Of a DNA stretch of 33,670 nt, positions 1 to 7,592 are shown piece by piece. Under the pieces are notes generated by a model. That model was not told the DNA's origin. It ran no database searches and saw only the letters and a list, made by a program, of their open reading frames with translations. Both the position numbers and the translations under genes were made by a program. The stretch's first letter is position 1; every line of letters starts with the position of its first letter. The DNA is from Siphonobacter sp. BAB-5405 (GTDB taxonomy: Bacteria; Bacteroidota; Bacteroidia; Cytophagales; Spirosomataceae), in the NCBI RefSeq assembly GCF_002872335.1, contig NZ_NJAG01000025.1:55640-89309 (forward strand), read 5' to 3'.

Positions 1-62
1 ATACATGGGGCTTCTTCTATCGCTGAGCATAAGCTTTACCCAATAGCTCGGTAAGAATACAG

Positions 63-1607
63 TTACTTCCCCGACACCGGAATCCACTGAGTCGACAGAT
101 TCGGCGTTTTCATGTTCTTATCCAGCGGATACATGGGCCGCTGGATGTGTTTGTAGGGTAGACGGTACAAATCCTGATCGACGCCACCGGGCGTCAGGGC
201 CATGATCCAGTCTTTTTGCATGTGGTATAATTCGGGTTCAAGGTAACCGATTTTTACGACGACAATGTCCGCTTCGCGGGGTTTGAGGCCCAGGCGGGTA
301 AAGTCCTTTTCTTTATGATAGGGTTTGCGTTTCTGCGTCACGATGACGTGTACGCTGCCCACTTTGACCATTACTTCCACCACGGCATCCCGGTCGCCTT
401 CCACGATGGATTCAACCGTACCTTTCAACGCTACAGGTTTGGCAAACCGGTGATCGACGATGGCTCCGGCCGTACCCTCAATCGAGCCACCAACACCCAC
501 AGCCTGGGCTTTCTTCACAAAAGCAGGATCGGGAATGGAGGCGTAAATCAGCGTCGGACCATCGGCTTTCCGGAACTCCGGACGTTTCAGGATTTCCGTA
601 ATCGTCCAGGTGACATCACCGGCTGCTCCGGCCGTTGGGTTGTCGCCCGTATCGCTGATAAAAAAGGGCTTTTTCTGGCTGGCGATGGCTTTCGACAGTA
701 CCTCATCCAGCTTGCCTACGGGGGCCACAAAATCGAATTTCGAGCGAACGTCCCAGAAATGCTTCGCCAGCTTTTCCGCCGCTTTGGCCACTTTCGCCTG
801 ATCGTCGCCCACCATCATGATGACGCCGTGATTACGGGGAGCGTCGGCCCAGGCGTAGCTGATCCAGATTCCACCATCCACAATACCGGGGTTATTGTCG
901 GCCAGGGGAGCCACTTCGGCGTACAGACTTTTGCCCGGTTCGATGCGGGTGCTGGTTTGTTCACCGGGTAGCAGAATCGGTACGGGAATCCAGGCTTTGT
1001 AGGCGGGTTTGCCCTTGCCACTTTTCAGGCGGTCGATGAGGTGTTGAACGGCCCGTTCTTTCGTCTGCATGGCGTCTTCGTGGGGAGCCATGCGGTAACA
1101 GGTCATGAGGTCGGTGTTTTGGGCCAGTCGTTTGGTGACGCAACCGTGCAGATCCATGGACGTAGACAGCAGCGTTTTGTACCCCACCACCTGCCGGATT
1201 CGCGTGATGAGATCGCCTTCGGGGTCGTCGAGCCCCTGTACGCTCATCGCTCCGTGAATATCCAGGTACAGGCCATCGTAGGGAGCATTTTGCTTGAGCA
1301 GGTCCAGCATCTTCGTAACCAGCGATTCGTAGGCCTCCCGCGTAGCCGCTCCGCCGGGAATGGATTTGCCAACCAGCGAAGGGAACCACTGAGCCTGCTG
1401 CCGCAGGGGCGAGTCAGGCGTCAGAAAAGGGTAGGAGGTAAAGACCTGCTCACCCGTTTTGGGGTGAAACGCCTCTTCGTGCGTAACGGCGGGCGAAAAG
1501 GTGCTGGATTCAATACCTAATCCCGCAATGGCGATGCGAGGTAACGTCGATTGAGCAAAACCTGCGTTCAACCAGAGCGTAAGAATAAAGAGCAGAGGTT
1601 TTTTCAT
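63..1607 (-). CDS. M81 family (MlrC-like) metallopeptidase, exported
   Basis: The protein resembles the M81/MlrC family (microcystinase-like, DUF1485 plus MlrC C-terminal domain). These are predicted metal-dependent hydrolases of about 500 residues, and the length fits. Visible family features are an N-terminal IAIAGLGIESSTFSP segment, a DIHGAMS motif near residue 116 that would supply metal ligands, a CYRMAPHEDA segment, and a FISDTGDNPTAGA stretch in the C-terminal half. The frame opens at 1628, but I prefer the ATG at 1607 because it starts directly with a Sec signal peptide (MKKPLLFILTLWLNAGFAQS). The protein is therefore probably periplasmic or surface-exposed. No strong ribosome binding site is visible. 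The gene lies downstream of the zinc metallopeptidase on the same strand, but a terminator separates them. The real substrate is unknown; the family name does not imply microcystin cleavage. Confidence 0.88.
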   Translation of the reverse strand: MKKPLLFILTLWLNAGFAQSTLPRIAIAGLGIESSTFSPAVTHEEAFHPKTGEQVFTSYPFLTPDSPLRQQAQWFPSLVGKSIPGGAATREAYESLVTKMLDLLKQNAPYDGLYLDIHGAMSVQGLDDPEGDLITRIRQVVGYKTLLSTSMDLHGCVTKRLAQNTDLMTCYRMAPHEDAMQTKERAVQHLIDRLKSGKGKPAYKAWIPVPILLPGEQTSTRIEPGKSLYAEVAPLADNNPGIVDGGIWISYAWADAPRNHGVIMMVGDDQAKVAKAAEKLAKHFWDVRSKFDFVAPVGKLDEVLSKAIASQKKPFFISDTGDNPTAGAAGDVTWTITEILKRPEFRKADGPTLIYASIPDPAFVKKAQAVGVGGSIEGTAGAIVDHRFAKPVALKGTVESIVEGDRDAVVEVMVKVGSVHVIVTQKRKPYHKEKDFTRLGLKPREADIVVVKIGYLEPELYHMQKDWIMALTPGGVDQDLYRLPYKHIQRPMYPLDKNMKTPNLSTQWIPVSGK

Positions 1608-1667
1608 GCAACAAGATAAAGAATTCAATCCGGTAAGTGTAGGCTTGCCAAGGGATGGAGGATGGAA

Positions 1668-1709
1668 TAAAAAAAGACTGCTATCGATTCCTTAAAATCC
1701 ATAGCAGTC
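1668..1709 (-). terminator. intrinsic terminator of the zinc metallopeptidase gene
   Basis: An inverted repeat pairs 1676-1689 with 1696-1709. The stem is 14 bp with one internal mismatch and the loop is six bases. An A-run at 1669-1675 on the plus strand reads as a U-tract after the stem in a minus-strand transcript. It lies just past the stop codon at 1730, so it fits Rho-independent termination of that gene and isolates it from the M81 gene. Confidence 0.8.
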
Positions 1710-1729
1710 GCTGGTGAACAGAAATGATG

Positions 1730-2578
1730 TTACTGAAGATTGGCGTCTTCGTTGCTGTTGAACGTATCTCCCTGTTTAATATCGCCGGTTTTCAACCCTT
1801 TTTTGAACCAGTACACGCGTTGGGCCGAACTGCCGTGCGTAAACGCATCCGGTACGACGCGGCCCTGCGTTTCTTCCTGAATCTTGTCATCGCCGATGGC
1901 ATGAGCGGCGTTTATGGCCTGCTCAATGTCTTTCTCGTCCAGGGCTACACTTTGGCCCTGAGCCCGGTTGGCCCATACGCCCGCGTAAAAGTCGGCCTGT
2001 AATTCCAGTCGTACTGATAAACGGTTATATTCCTTTTCGCTCAGCCGTTGTCGCATGGCCTGCATTTTGTCGGTCGTACCCATCTGTTTCTGTACGTGGT
2101 GACCGATTTCGTGGGCAATGACGTAGGCCATGGCAAACTGCCCCGGAGCCTGAAAACGCTCGGCCAGTTCATCGTAAAACGAAAGATCGATGTAGACTTT
2201 CTCATCCGCCGGACAGTAGAAAGGCCCCATGGCGTTCTGAGCCGTACCGCAGCCCGAGGAGGTTACGCCCCGGTACATGACCAGTACCGGCTTGGGATAC
2301 TGAGCATTCTGTTCGGCGAAGATCTTCGTCCACGCGTCTTCGGTACTGGCCAGTACACGACGGGTAAACTGAGCGGCGGCGTCATCGGCCTGCTGATCGA
2401 CGGGAGCCTGCGTCGTAGCCTGTTGATTGCCTAAGATACTGGAAGGATCGCCACCCAACAGGGTAACAATTAAAGCAATGACGACGGTACCAATGCCGCC
2501 GCCAATGATCAGGCCACCAGAGCCACTGCTCCGACGGTCGTCGACATTATCGCTTTCGCGACCTCCTAACCAACGCAT
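1730..2578 (-). CDS. neutral zinc metallopeptidase, YpfJ/KPN_02809 family
   Basis: This is a full-length member (282 residues) of the putative neutral zinc metallopeptidase family represented by E. coli YpfJ (Pfam Zn_peptidase). It starts with the family-typical MRWxGxRES N-terminus, followed by a glycine-rich linker and one membrane-spanning helix at about residues 22-42, so it is anchored in the inner membrane. The zinc-binding HEIGH motif is at residues 156-160, and the downstream LELQADFYAGVWA motif near 191 supplies the likely third ligand. The GTAQNAMGPFYCP segment before the active site is also characteristic. No natural substrate is established for the family. The gene appears monocistronic, with a terminator immediately downstream. 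Confidence 0.92.
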   Translation of the reverse strand: MRWLGGRESDNVDDRRSSGSGGLIIGGGIGTVVIALIVTLLGGDPSSILGNQQATTQAPVDQQADDAAAQFTRRVLASTEDAWTKIFAEQNAQYPKPVLVMYRGVTSSGCGTAQNAMGPFYCPADEKVYIDLSFYDELAERFQAPGQFAMAYVIAHEIGHHVQKQMGTTDKMQAMRQRLSEKEYNRLSVRLELQADFYAGVWANRAQGQSVALDEKDIEQAINAAHAIGDDKIQEETQGRVVPDAFTHGSSAQRVYWFKKGLKTGDIKQGDTFNSNEDANLQ

Positions 2579-2752
2579 AGATAGATAGTAGTGTAAAAGT
2601 TGAACGTTTAGTTCTGTAAAATTTCGATGCCAAGATTATTCATTTCAGGGAGAAATGATCAGAATTAGCTAAGAAAGCTTAGGAATGCCTGTCGTGAACC
2701 CTGGGCATAGGTATTATTTTTTCTAACAAAAGTCAAAACCGACCTCTATTCC

Positions 2753-3010
2753 ATGAAAAAGCTATTTGAATTCGTAACCCCACTCACCCTCATGGCCGGA
2801 GCCGGACTGCTCATCATCGGTCAGGGTCTACTGCATCTGGGGGAAGAAAACAACGTACTGCAATTTTTCTTCGGCGTTCCACTTTTGTTTGGAGCAGTAG
2901 TCGTTCACATCATCATCTGGGGAATGCTAAAACGTAATATACTCTACATCTGGCTGGTGGAATTTGTTCTGGTAGGCTTGTTTCTGTACGCTTTTTTCTT
3001 TCGGTGGTAA
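2753..3010 (+). CDS. small membrane protein with three predicted helices
   Basis: This 85-residue protein is almost entirely hydrophobic. Likely membrane helices lie at about residues 8-28, 35-57 and 64-83, separated by a short acidic loop (GEEN) and a basic loop (KRN). The N-terminus MKKLFEF suggests the N-terminus stays in the cytoplasm. I do not recognise the family and no catalytic motif is visible. It is transcribed divergently from the zinc metallopeptidase gene across a gap of 174 bases. The next plus-strand gene starts 70 bases downstream and could be co-transcribed. Confidence 0.65.
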   Translation: MKKLFEFVTPLTLMAGAGLLIIGQGLLHLGEENNVLQFFFGVPLLFGAVVVHIIIWGMLKRNILYIWLVEFVLVGLFLYAFFFRW

Positions 3011-3080
3011 GTACAGAATCGAATTCATCACCAGCGTGGATGGTATCAATTTTGTAGCAAATCTGCAAAACCTTAAACCC

Positions 3081-3506
3081 ATGAAAACGCTACTCACCTT
3101 TCTAATGCTTACGCTGGGCGTGCGGGCTTCCGATGACCGCGTAGCTAATTTTTCCTACGGTACACCCGGGCAGGAGAATTACGAAGAATTCTCATTCTGG
3201 ATAAAAAATAATCGACCTGCTGAAATTCAGTACGTGTACGGCAAGGATCGTAAAACGCTTCGCCTACGCTACGTAAAACAGGATCAAAGGCATTTTCAGG
3301 TACGGTTTCCTAATCAACTCGTTTTACTGCTTTCCCCGCAAGGGAATCAGTTACGGGTGTACGACTTGAAGGGCAAATACGCCGCCAAGACTTTTTCCTG
3401 GCACTACGAAGGGCCCGTTGATGGTGTAGGAACCTTTTGCCAAGCCTGTGCCGAAGATGAAACCGAAGCCATGCAGTTACTGCGGCAGTATTATTTCAAG
3501 CCCTGA
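3081..3506 (+). CDS. small exported protein of unknown function
   Basis: The frame is open from 3036, but the ATG at 3081 is the better start because it begins a signal peptide (MKTLLTFLMLTLGVRAS). This gives a 141-residue precursor. The mature part is rich in beta-prone and charged segments (EFSFWIKNNRPAEIQYVYGK, LRLRYVKQDQRHFQVRF). It ends with a short cysteine pair (FCQACAEDE) followed by an aromatic C-terminus. No family is recognised. It may sit in the periplasm or on the outer membrane. It converges with the S41 peptidase gene; 118 bases separate the two stop codons and no clear terminator is visible there. Confidence 0.6.
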   Translation: MKTLLTFLMLTLGVRASDDRVANFSYGTPGQENYEEFSFWIKNNRPAEIQYVYGKDRKTLRLRYVKQDQRHFQVRFPNQLVLLLSPQGNQLRVYDLKGKYAAKTFSWHYEGPVDGVGTFCQACAEDETEAMQLLRQYYFKP

Positions 3507-3624
3507 CCGTCCCTTCAGGAACCTTCTGCTTCGACGAATCAGCAAGCCTGACGCGGGTACTGAGGTCACTAAACAAGGTAAAGCCGCGAAAGAAAAACTT
3601 ACCGGCTCATCCAGGCAAAAGGAT

Positions 3625-4869
3625 TCATCGGTTGGCGGTCTGGCGGATATAGTTCAGCGTTTGTTCCTTCCAGTCCCGGTTGTAATCCAGTAAAATGTCC
3701 GGTGCGACTCCCACTTCTTCGTACCGCTGGTAATGCCCCGAATCCTTCATGTCGGTAGGGTAAAGCGTGTACTTGCCGCTGGGCAAGGCCATGCGTTTTC
3801 CGTAATTATTACCGTACGTGAGTGTCCCATTCGTAGTACTGCCCAGTAGCGTTACGCGTTTGAGTTTCCGAAGTTCAAGGGCAAACTGCTCGGCGTTGCT
3901 AAACGTTCGGTGATTGACGAGTGCATAAACGGTACCCCGGCGGGTGTAGCGTTGCAACAAGTGAAGAAATTTACGGGACGCTTTAAATCCCCCGCCGCCA
4001 TTATTGCGAAGATCCACGATCAGCTGGGGAGCGTGCAGGGAATCCTTGATCCGGTCGTAAAAGGCGGCTGACTTGAGAAGTTCCTGCGGAGACGTTGAGA
4101 AGCTACCCAGGTGTAGATACTGGACCTGATCGCTTAGAGCTTTTAACTCAAAAACCTTGCCCGAATAATTCACGTAATCCGGAGTTTTGGACTCTTTTTT
4201 CCAGGGCGTTTCGGTTAGCCGTCCAGGGATGAATTTTTCGTTTTTAACGAGCAGAAACGTTTTCTGGAGTAGGTGAGCGTGGTACGCCCGGAAATGATCC
4301 GGCTTGAATTCCCTGAGAATAAACGCAAGCTGTCCCGGCTGCCAGTGCGGTAACCGCGAATGCAGAACAACGCCGAGCAAACTGTCCTTCCGGGCAGTTC
4401 GGTAAATTCCCACCTGCAGGTAAGATTCGTAGTGATACACGCCTTCAACCTGATCAAAGGCGGTGTTTTGTAACACGGCTTCGAGGGAATCCCGGGCCAG
4501 GGTAGCCCGGGGGAAACCCAGGAAAGATTCCGACTGCCGATACGCCGTAATCCAGGCAGAATCGACGAGCATTTCTTTGGTAATGGCTTGTTTGGGATTT
4601 TGGTAAAAAGCCAGGTGATTGTCCCGGAAAGGCAACAGAAGCTGGGATAAGGTATAAAATTCCTGAAAGTCAGAAGTCGGTTGAACGTTTTTCAGCCGTT
4701 CCGCACCCAAAGCGTAGGCCACTTTGGATTCGCCTTTCATCTGTTCGCGGTACGAAGGAAGTTGCTGAACCGCCGTGTACAACTGATGCCAGTCTTTCTG
4801 ATACGTAGATTGAGCCTGACTGGTCAGTATACCCAGCCATAGAAAAAACAGGGGTGCGAGTTTGTGCAT
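3625..4869 (-). CDS. S41 family peptidase, exported
   Basis: The C-terminal half matches the S41 (C-terminal processing/tricorn-core) peptidase fold. It has the strand-turn LIVDLRNNGGGG at about residues 283-294, followed by ALVNHRTFSNAEQFAL with Ser324 as the likely nucleophile, then LLGSTTNGTLTYGN. A Sec signal peptide occupies residues 1-20 and ends in SQAQS. The N-terminal 230 residues are a helical and mixed region without an obvious PDZ domain, as in many Bacteroidota S41 proteins. The total of 414 residues is normal for such members. Substrates are unknown. It lies downstream of the DUF1080 gene on the same strand but beyond that gene's terminator. Confidence 0.85.
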   Translation of the reverse strand: MHKLAPLFFLWLGILTSQAQSTYQKDWHQLYTAVQQLPSYREQMKGESKVAYALGAERLKNVQPTSDFQEFYTLSQLLLPFRDNHLAFYQNPKQAITKEMLVDSAWITAYRQSESFLGFPRATLARDSLEAVLQNTAFDQVEGVYHYESYLQVGIYRTARKDSLLGVVLHSRLPHWQPGQLAFILREFKPDHFRAYHAHLLQKTFLLVKNEKFIPGRLTETPWKKESKTPDYVNYSGKVFELKALSDQVQYLHLGSFSTSPQELLKSAAFYDRIKDSLHAPQLIVDLRNNGGGGFKASRKFLHLLQRYTRRGTVYALVNHRTFSNAEQFALELRKLKRVTLLGSTTNGTLTYGNNYGKRMALPSGKYTLYPTDMKDSGHYQRYEEVGVAPDILLDYNRDWKEQTLNYIRQTANR

Positions 4870-4925
4870 ACGCAGAAAAGGAAGCCAAAACGTAGAAAGA
4901 GGTTCGGGAGGGGGACGAATGGTCA

Positions 4926-4958
4926 GGAAAAAAGAAGTCCGTAGCTTCGGCTACGGAC
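4926..4958 (-). terminator. intrinsic terminator of the DUF1080 gene
   Basis: A perfect 9-bp stem (GTCCGTAGC at 4937-4945, GCTACGGAC at 4950-4958) closes a four-base loop. On the minus strand the stem is followed by a T-rich tract (complement of 4926-4936). It begins ten bases beyond the DUF1080 stop codon, so it is a convincing Rho-independent terminator between that gene and the S41 peptidase gene. Confidence 0.85.
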
Positions 4959-4967
4959 CAGGGAAAT

Positions 4968-5930
4968 TTATTCTTTAGGAAGCGTAATCCGGATATTCCG
5001 AAACTCAATCGGACCGTGATCGCCCTGGAGGTAAATCGGACCCGGTTCGGCTTCGTTGCTGTCGATGGCTCCACCCGTAATACCCGGAATGGTGGTGTCG
5101 CAGATAATGGTTTTTCCGTTTAAGGCGACCGTTACCCGGCGACCAATGAGCGTGATGTCATAGCTCTGCCACTGATCTGCGTCATTCTCCGGAAGTTCAT
5201 TCGGTACCAGGAAACCGTAGACGGCACCCAGCATGTCAATTTGTGGTTCAAGTCCTTTGCTGTCGACGATCTGTACTTCATAGCGTCCCCGCAGGTATAC
5301 GCCGCTATTGCTTCCCTTGGGATACTTGAATTCAAGGTGCAGTTTAAAGTCTGAAAACCTCTGCTCCGTCTGGATGTTCGAGCCGGATTTGGGACTTTTC
5401 AGTACACCATTTTCCACCACCCACTGATTGGTCTGGCCCATGGCCTTCCAGCCTTTCAGGTCTTTTCCGTTGAATAAATCCATCGATTTGCCCCAGTTCG
5501 GCTGTTTGGTGCGGGCCAGCGAAGGAGCCCGTACGCCCGTCCAGGAAACGCTTTGGCCCGCAGGCGTCGTCATGGTGCCACTGAGCTTGTCGCCTTCCAG
5601 CGTTCCGTTTACAACCAGATCCTGCGTGGCTCGTTCCCATTGCGGAGGAATGGCGAAGCTAAGTTTCCCATCCGCAAAAGTTACTTTAGAAATCGGACGG
5701 GCACTGCCGCTACTGCCCACAAACCGGCCCACGAGCGTGTTATGACCCGAATGTGTCACCTCCAGCCAGGAGGGCATGGTGTTGTTTCCCGACTGAACGG
5801 TCAGATCCCAGCGTCCTTCGAGAGACGTAGCCGCCGGAGCAACCGCTGGCTTGCGGTCTTCGGCATAAACGGAGAGACTGGTTGCGGTAAGCGTAACCAG
5901 CGTAAGGGTACGCAGCATGGAGGAAAGCAT
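4968..5930 (-). CDS. DUF1080 / 3-keto-disaccharide hydrolase domain protein, exported
   Basis: The C-terminal 170 residues (about 148-320) form a DUF1080 domain, now called 3-keto-disaccharide hydrolase, with a concanavalin-like jelly-roll fold. Recognisable segments are SMDLFNGKDLKGWK, WVVENGVLKS, FKLHLEFKYP, NSGVYLRGRYEVQI and the terminal PIEFRNIRI. An N-terminal domain (about residues 35-140, LEGRWDLTV... SGTMTTPAG) looks like a small lipocalin-like beta-barrel. A signal peptide precedes it; the start may be the ATG at 5930 or the one at 5918. In characterised members the domain cleaves 3-keto glycosides made by FAD sugar dehydrogenases, none of which lies nearby. A -7 element is present upstream and a terminator follows. 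Confidence 0.85.
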   Translation of the reverse strand: MLSSMLRTLTLVTLTATSLSVYAEDRKPAVAPAATSLEGRWDLTVQSGNNTMPSWLEVTHSGHNTLVGRFVGSSGSARPISKVTFADGKLSFAIPPQWERATQDLVVNGTLEGDKLSGTMTTPAGQSVSWTGVRAPSLARTKQPNWGKSMDLFNGKDLKGWKAMGQTNQWVVENGVLKSPKSGSNIQTEQRFSDFKLHLEFKYPKGSNSGVYLRGRYEVQIVDSKGLEPQIDMLGAVYGFLVPNELPENDADQWQSYDITLIGRRVTVALNGKTIICDTTIPGITGGAIDSNEAEPGPIYLQGDHGPIEFRNIRITLPKE

Positions 5931-5967
5931 AGAGGTCTGAACGGATTAATGGTCGTGTACGAATGCT

Positions 5968-5975
5968 CAAATCTA
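5968..5975 (-). promoter_or_regulatory. Bacteroidota -7 promoter element upstream of the DUF1080 gene
   Basis: On the minus strand this octamer reads TAGATTTG, an exact match to the Bacteroidota sigma-ABfr consensus TAnnTTTG. It lies 38-57 bases before the two possible start codons, a sensible leader length. No good TTTG -33 box is found at the expected 19-21 base spacing, so the assignment rests on the -7 element alone. Confidence 0.5.
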
Positions 5976-6058
5976 GGCATCTAAACGCTGGTATAAAAGG
6001 ACCAGCAAAGAATGAAGCGGGTGAGTTACTATATTGCTGACGAAAAGGACCCTCACCT

Positions 6059-6736
6059 ATGCATAAATCCTTACTCGTCCTGTTGCTGGCGTTCGCTGCC
6101 CGGGCCTCTGCCCAGTCGGACACGCTAACGAATCACTACGTACGGCTACAGCCCTTACAGCTTTTGTTTAGGGAATTGGTGGTGGGCTATGAATTTCCGT
6201 TCACTCAAAAATTCACCCTCGAAGTAGGAGTCGGGTACCGATTTCGCCGATTTAGTCATTCGCCCGAAATTAAAGGACTGGCTCTGGGGATGATGGGTGA
6301 TTATAACCTGCAAAATATGGGAAATCCCCATTATCAGGCCGTAAAGTTTTCGATTACGCCCCGCTATTATCTGAATGCCCGCAAAACCTTTTTTCTGGCA
6401 ACCGAGCTGTTTTTCAGACACTGGTGGTTTGACAACGTACAGGCTAAATTTGATAATACAGAAGGCTACCGTTTTGACGCAGTACGAACCGAACGAATGA
6501 ATGTTTGGGGCGGGAAACTACTGATAGGTACGAATGGCAAACTGTTCTTACTAGGCAAAAATCCGGTGTACTGGACTCCTTTCCTGGGTTTCGGACTTCG
6601 GTCCAAAACCTACACCTATGAAACCTGGGACGGAACCCTGGGGGATACCCCCGTAACGTACCAGAAAGAGAGGGGTACTGTCAGCCTGTCGCCCAGTATT
6701 CATTTGGGCGTATCGCTGGCGTATCGCCTTCGCTGA
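6059..6736 (+). CDS. outer-membrane-type protein, paralog 1 of a tandem pair
   Basis: This is a 225-residue exported protein with signal peptide MHKSLLVLLLAFAARASAQS. The mature part has alternating polar and aromatic residues consistent with transmembrane beta-strands (KFTLEVGVGYRFRRF, KFSITPRYYL, FFLATELFFRHWWF), ending in a strand with a C-terminal aromatic/basic tail (VSLAYRLR). An eight-stranded outer membrane barrel is the likely architecture. It is clearly homologous along its whole length to the next gene; both carry QPLQLLxRELVV, LQNMxNPxYQ and NVWGGK/DVWGGK blocks. The function is unknown. The genes overlap only if the second one's long start is used. Confidence 0.7.
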   Translation: MHKSLLVLLLAFAARASAQSDTLTNHYVRLQPLQLLFRELVVGYEFPFTQKFTLEVGVGYRFRRFSHSPEIKGLALGMMGDYNLQNMGNPHYQAVKFSITPRYYLNARKTFFLATELFFRHWWFDNVQAKFDNTEGYRFDAVRTERMNVWGGKLLIGTNGKLFLLGKNPVYWTPFLGFGLRSKTYTYETWDGTLGDTPVTYQKERGTVSLSPSIHLGVSLAYRLR

Positions 6737-6780
6737 TGGTCTCGAAGCTAAACAGTATACATGAAACCAATCAAATCCCT

Positions 6781-7467
6781 ATGAAACTCATACCCAAACT
6801 AGGCTTATGGATATTACTCACGGTCTCGACGAGTGTGTACGCCCAATCGGATACGGTATGGAATCAGTACTTGCGAATCCAACCTTTGCAATTGCTGTGT
6901 AGAGAGCTGGTGGTAGAATACGAGTTTCCCGTGACGGAAAAACTGACCATTGGACTGGGGGCTGGATACCGGTTTCGCAAGTCCAGCGGTACGTCAGAGG
7001 TGGCGGATTTAATGCGAATCATGACGGCTGATTACCGTTTGCAAAATATGGCTAATCCGTATTATCAGGGCGTTAAGTTCTCCCTTAGCCCCCGCTACTA
7101 TCTGGATACCCGTAAATCCTTTTACGTCTCGGCGGAGCTATTTATGCGGTACTGGTGGCTGAATCGCCTGGATGAACAGTACCTCAATCCAAAGGGTACC
7201 TATGTTCGGGCCCGAAAAAGCGAAGAAATGGATGTCTGGGGAGGAAAAATACTGGTAGGATTGAATCGAAAACTGGTTTCCTTCTCTGCTCATCAGGCCG
7301 TGTACATCACCCCGTTTCTGGGGATTGGGTTTCGGCATAAAGCGTACACCTACCAACGCATCTACCTGTCCTCTTTAGCCAGCGATACTGGCGATAACGA
7401 AAGGGGAGGAATGAATCTGGCAGGCCTGCACGGTGGCTTCTCTCTGGCGTATCGCTGGGCTCGCTAG
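6781..7467 (+). CDS. outer-membrane-type protein, paralog 2 of a tandem pair
   Basis: This is the second member of a tandem duplication. The frame is open from 6736, overlapping the previous stop, but the ATG at 6781 is preferred because it begins the signal peptide (MKLIPKLGLWILLTVSTSVYAQS) and gives a protein collinear with the upstream copy. Conserved blocks include QPLQLLCRELVVEYEFP, LQNMANPYYQGVKFSLSPRYYL and MDVWGGKILVGLNRKL. It ends in a barrel-like strand (GGFSLAYRWAR). The mature protein has a beta-barrel pattern and no catalytic motif. The gap to the upstream gene is 44 bases, so the pair is probably one transcript, ending at a strong terminator. Confidence 0.7.
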   Translation: MKLIPKLGLWILLTVSTSVYAQSDTVWNQYLRIQPLQLLCRELVVEYEFPVTEKLTIGLGAGYRFRKSSGTSEVADLMRIMTADYRLQNMANPYYQGVKFSLSPRYYLDTRKSFYVSAELFMRYWWLNRLDEQYLNPKGTYVRARKSEEMDVWGGKILVGLNRKLVSFSAHQAVYITPFLGIGFRHKAYTYQRIYLSSLASDTGDNERGGMNLAGLHGGFSLAYRWAR

Positions 7468-7529
7468 TACGCCATGCGTAGTGAAAGTAGCGTTCTAAAT
7501 ACTTACAGATCTGGATAGAATTAACGAAA

Positions 7530-7564
7530 AAAACCTCATCAGATTACAGATCTGATGAGGTTTT
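7530..7564. terminator. bidirectional intrinsic terminator
   Basis: This is a perfect 15-bp inverted repeat: 7530-7544 (AAAACCTCATCAGAT) pairs with 7550-7564 around the five-base loop TACAG. It has an A-run on its left flank (from 7527) and a T-run on its right, so it can terminate transcription from both sides. It lies between the convergent outer-membrane paralog pair and the dynamin-like GTPase gene. Confidence 0.9.
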
Positions 7565-7592
7565 CTAAATACGAGCCAAGTCGCTAGTGAGG

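Noticed and set aside
63-1607. Functional naming as a microcystin-degrading enzyme (MlrC)
   Set aside because: M81 family membership is clear, but there is no mlrA/mlrB/mlrD neighbourhood, so a microcystin role is not supported.
3448-3693. Plus-strand open frame of 81 codons after the small exported protein
   Set aside because: It overlaps the ends of two convergent genes in other frames, has no start context or motif, and has a composition unlike a protein.
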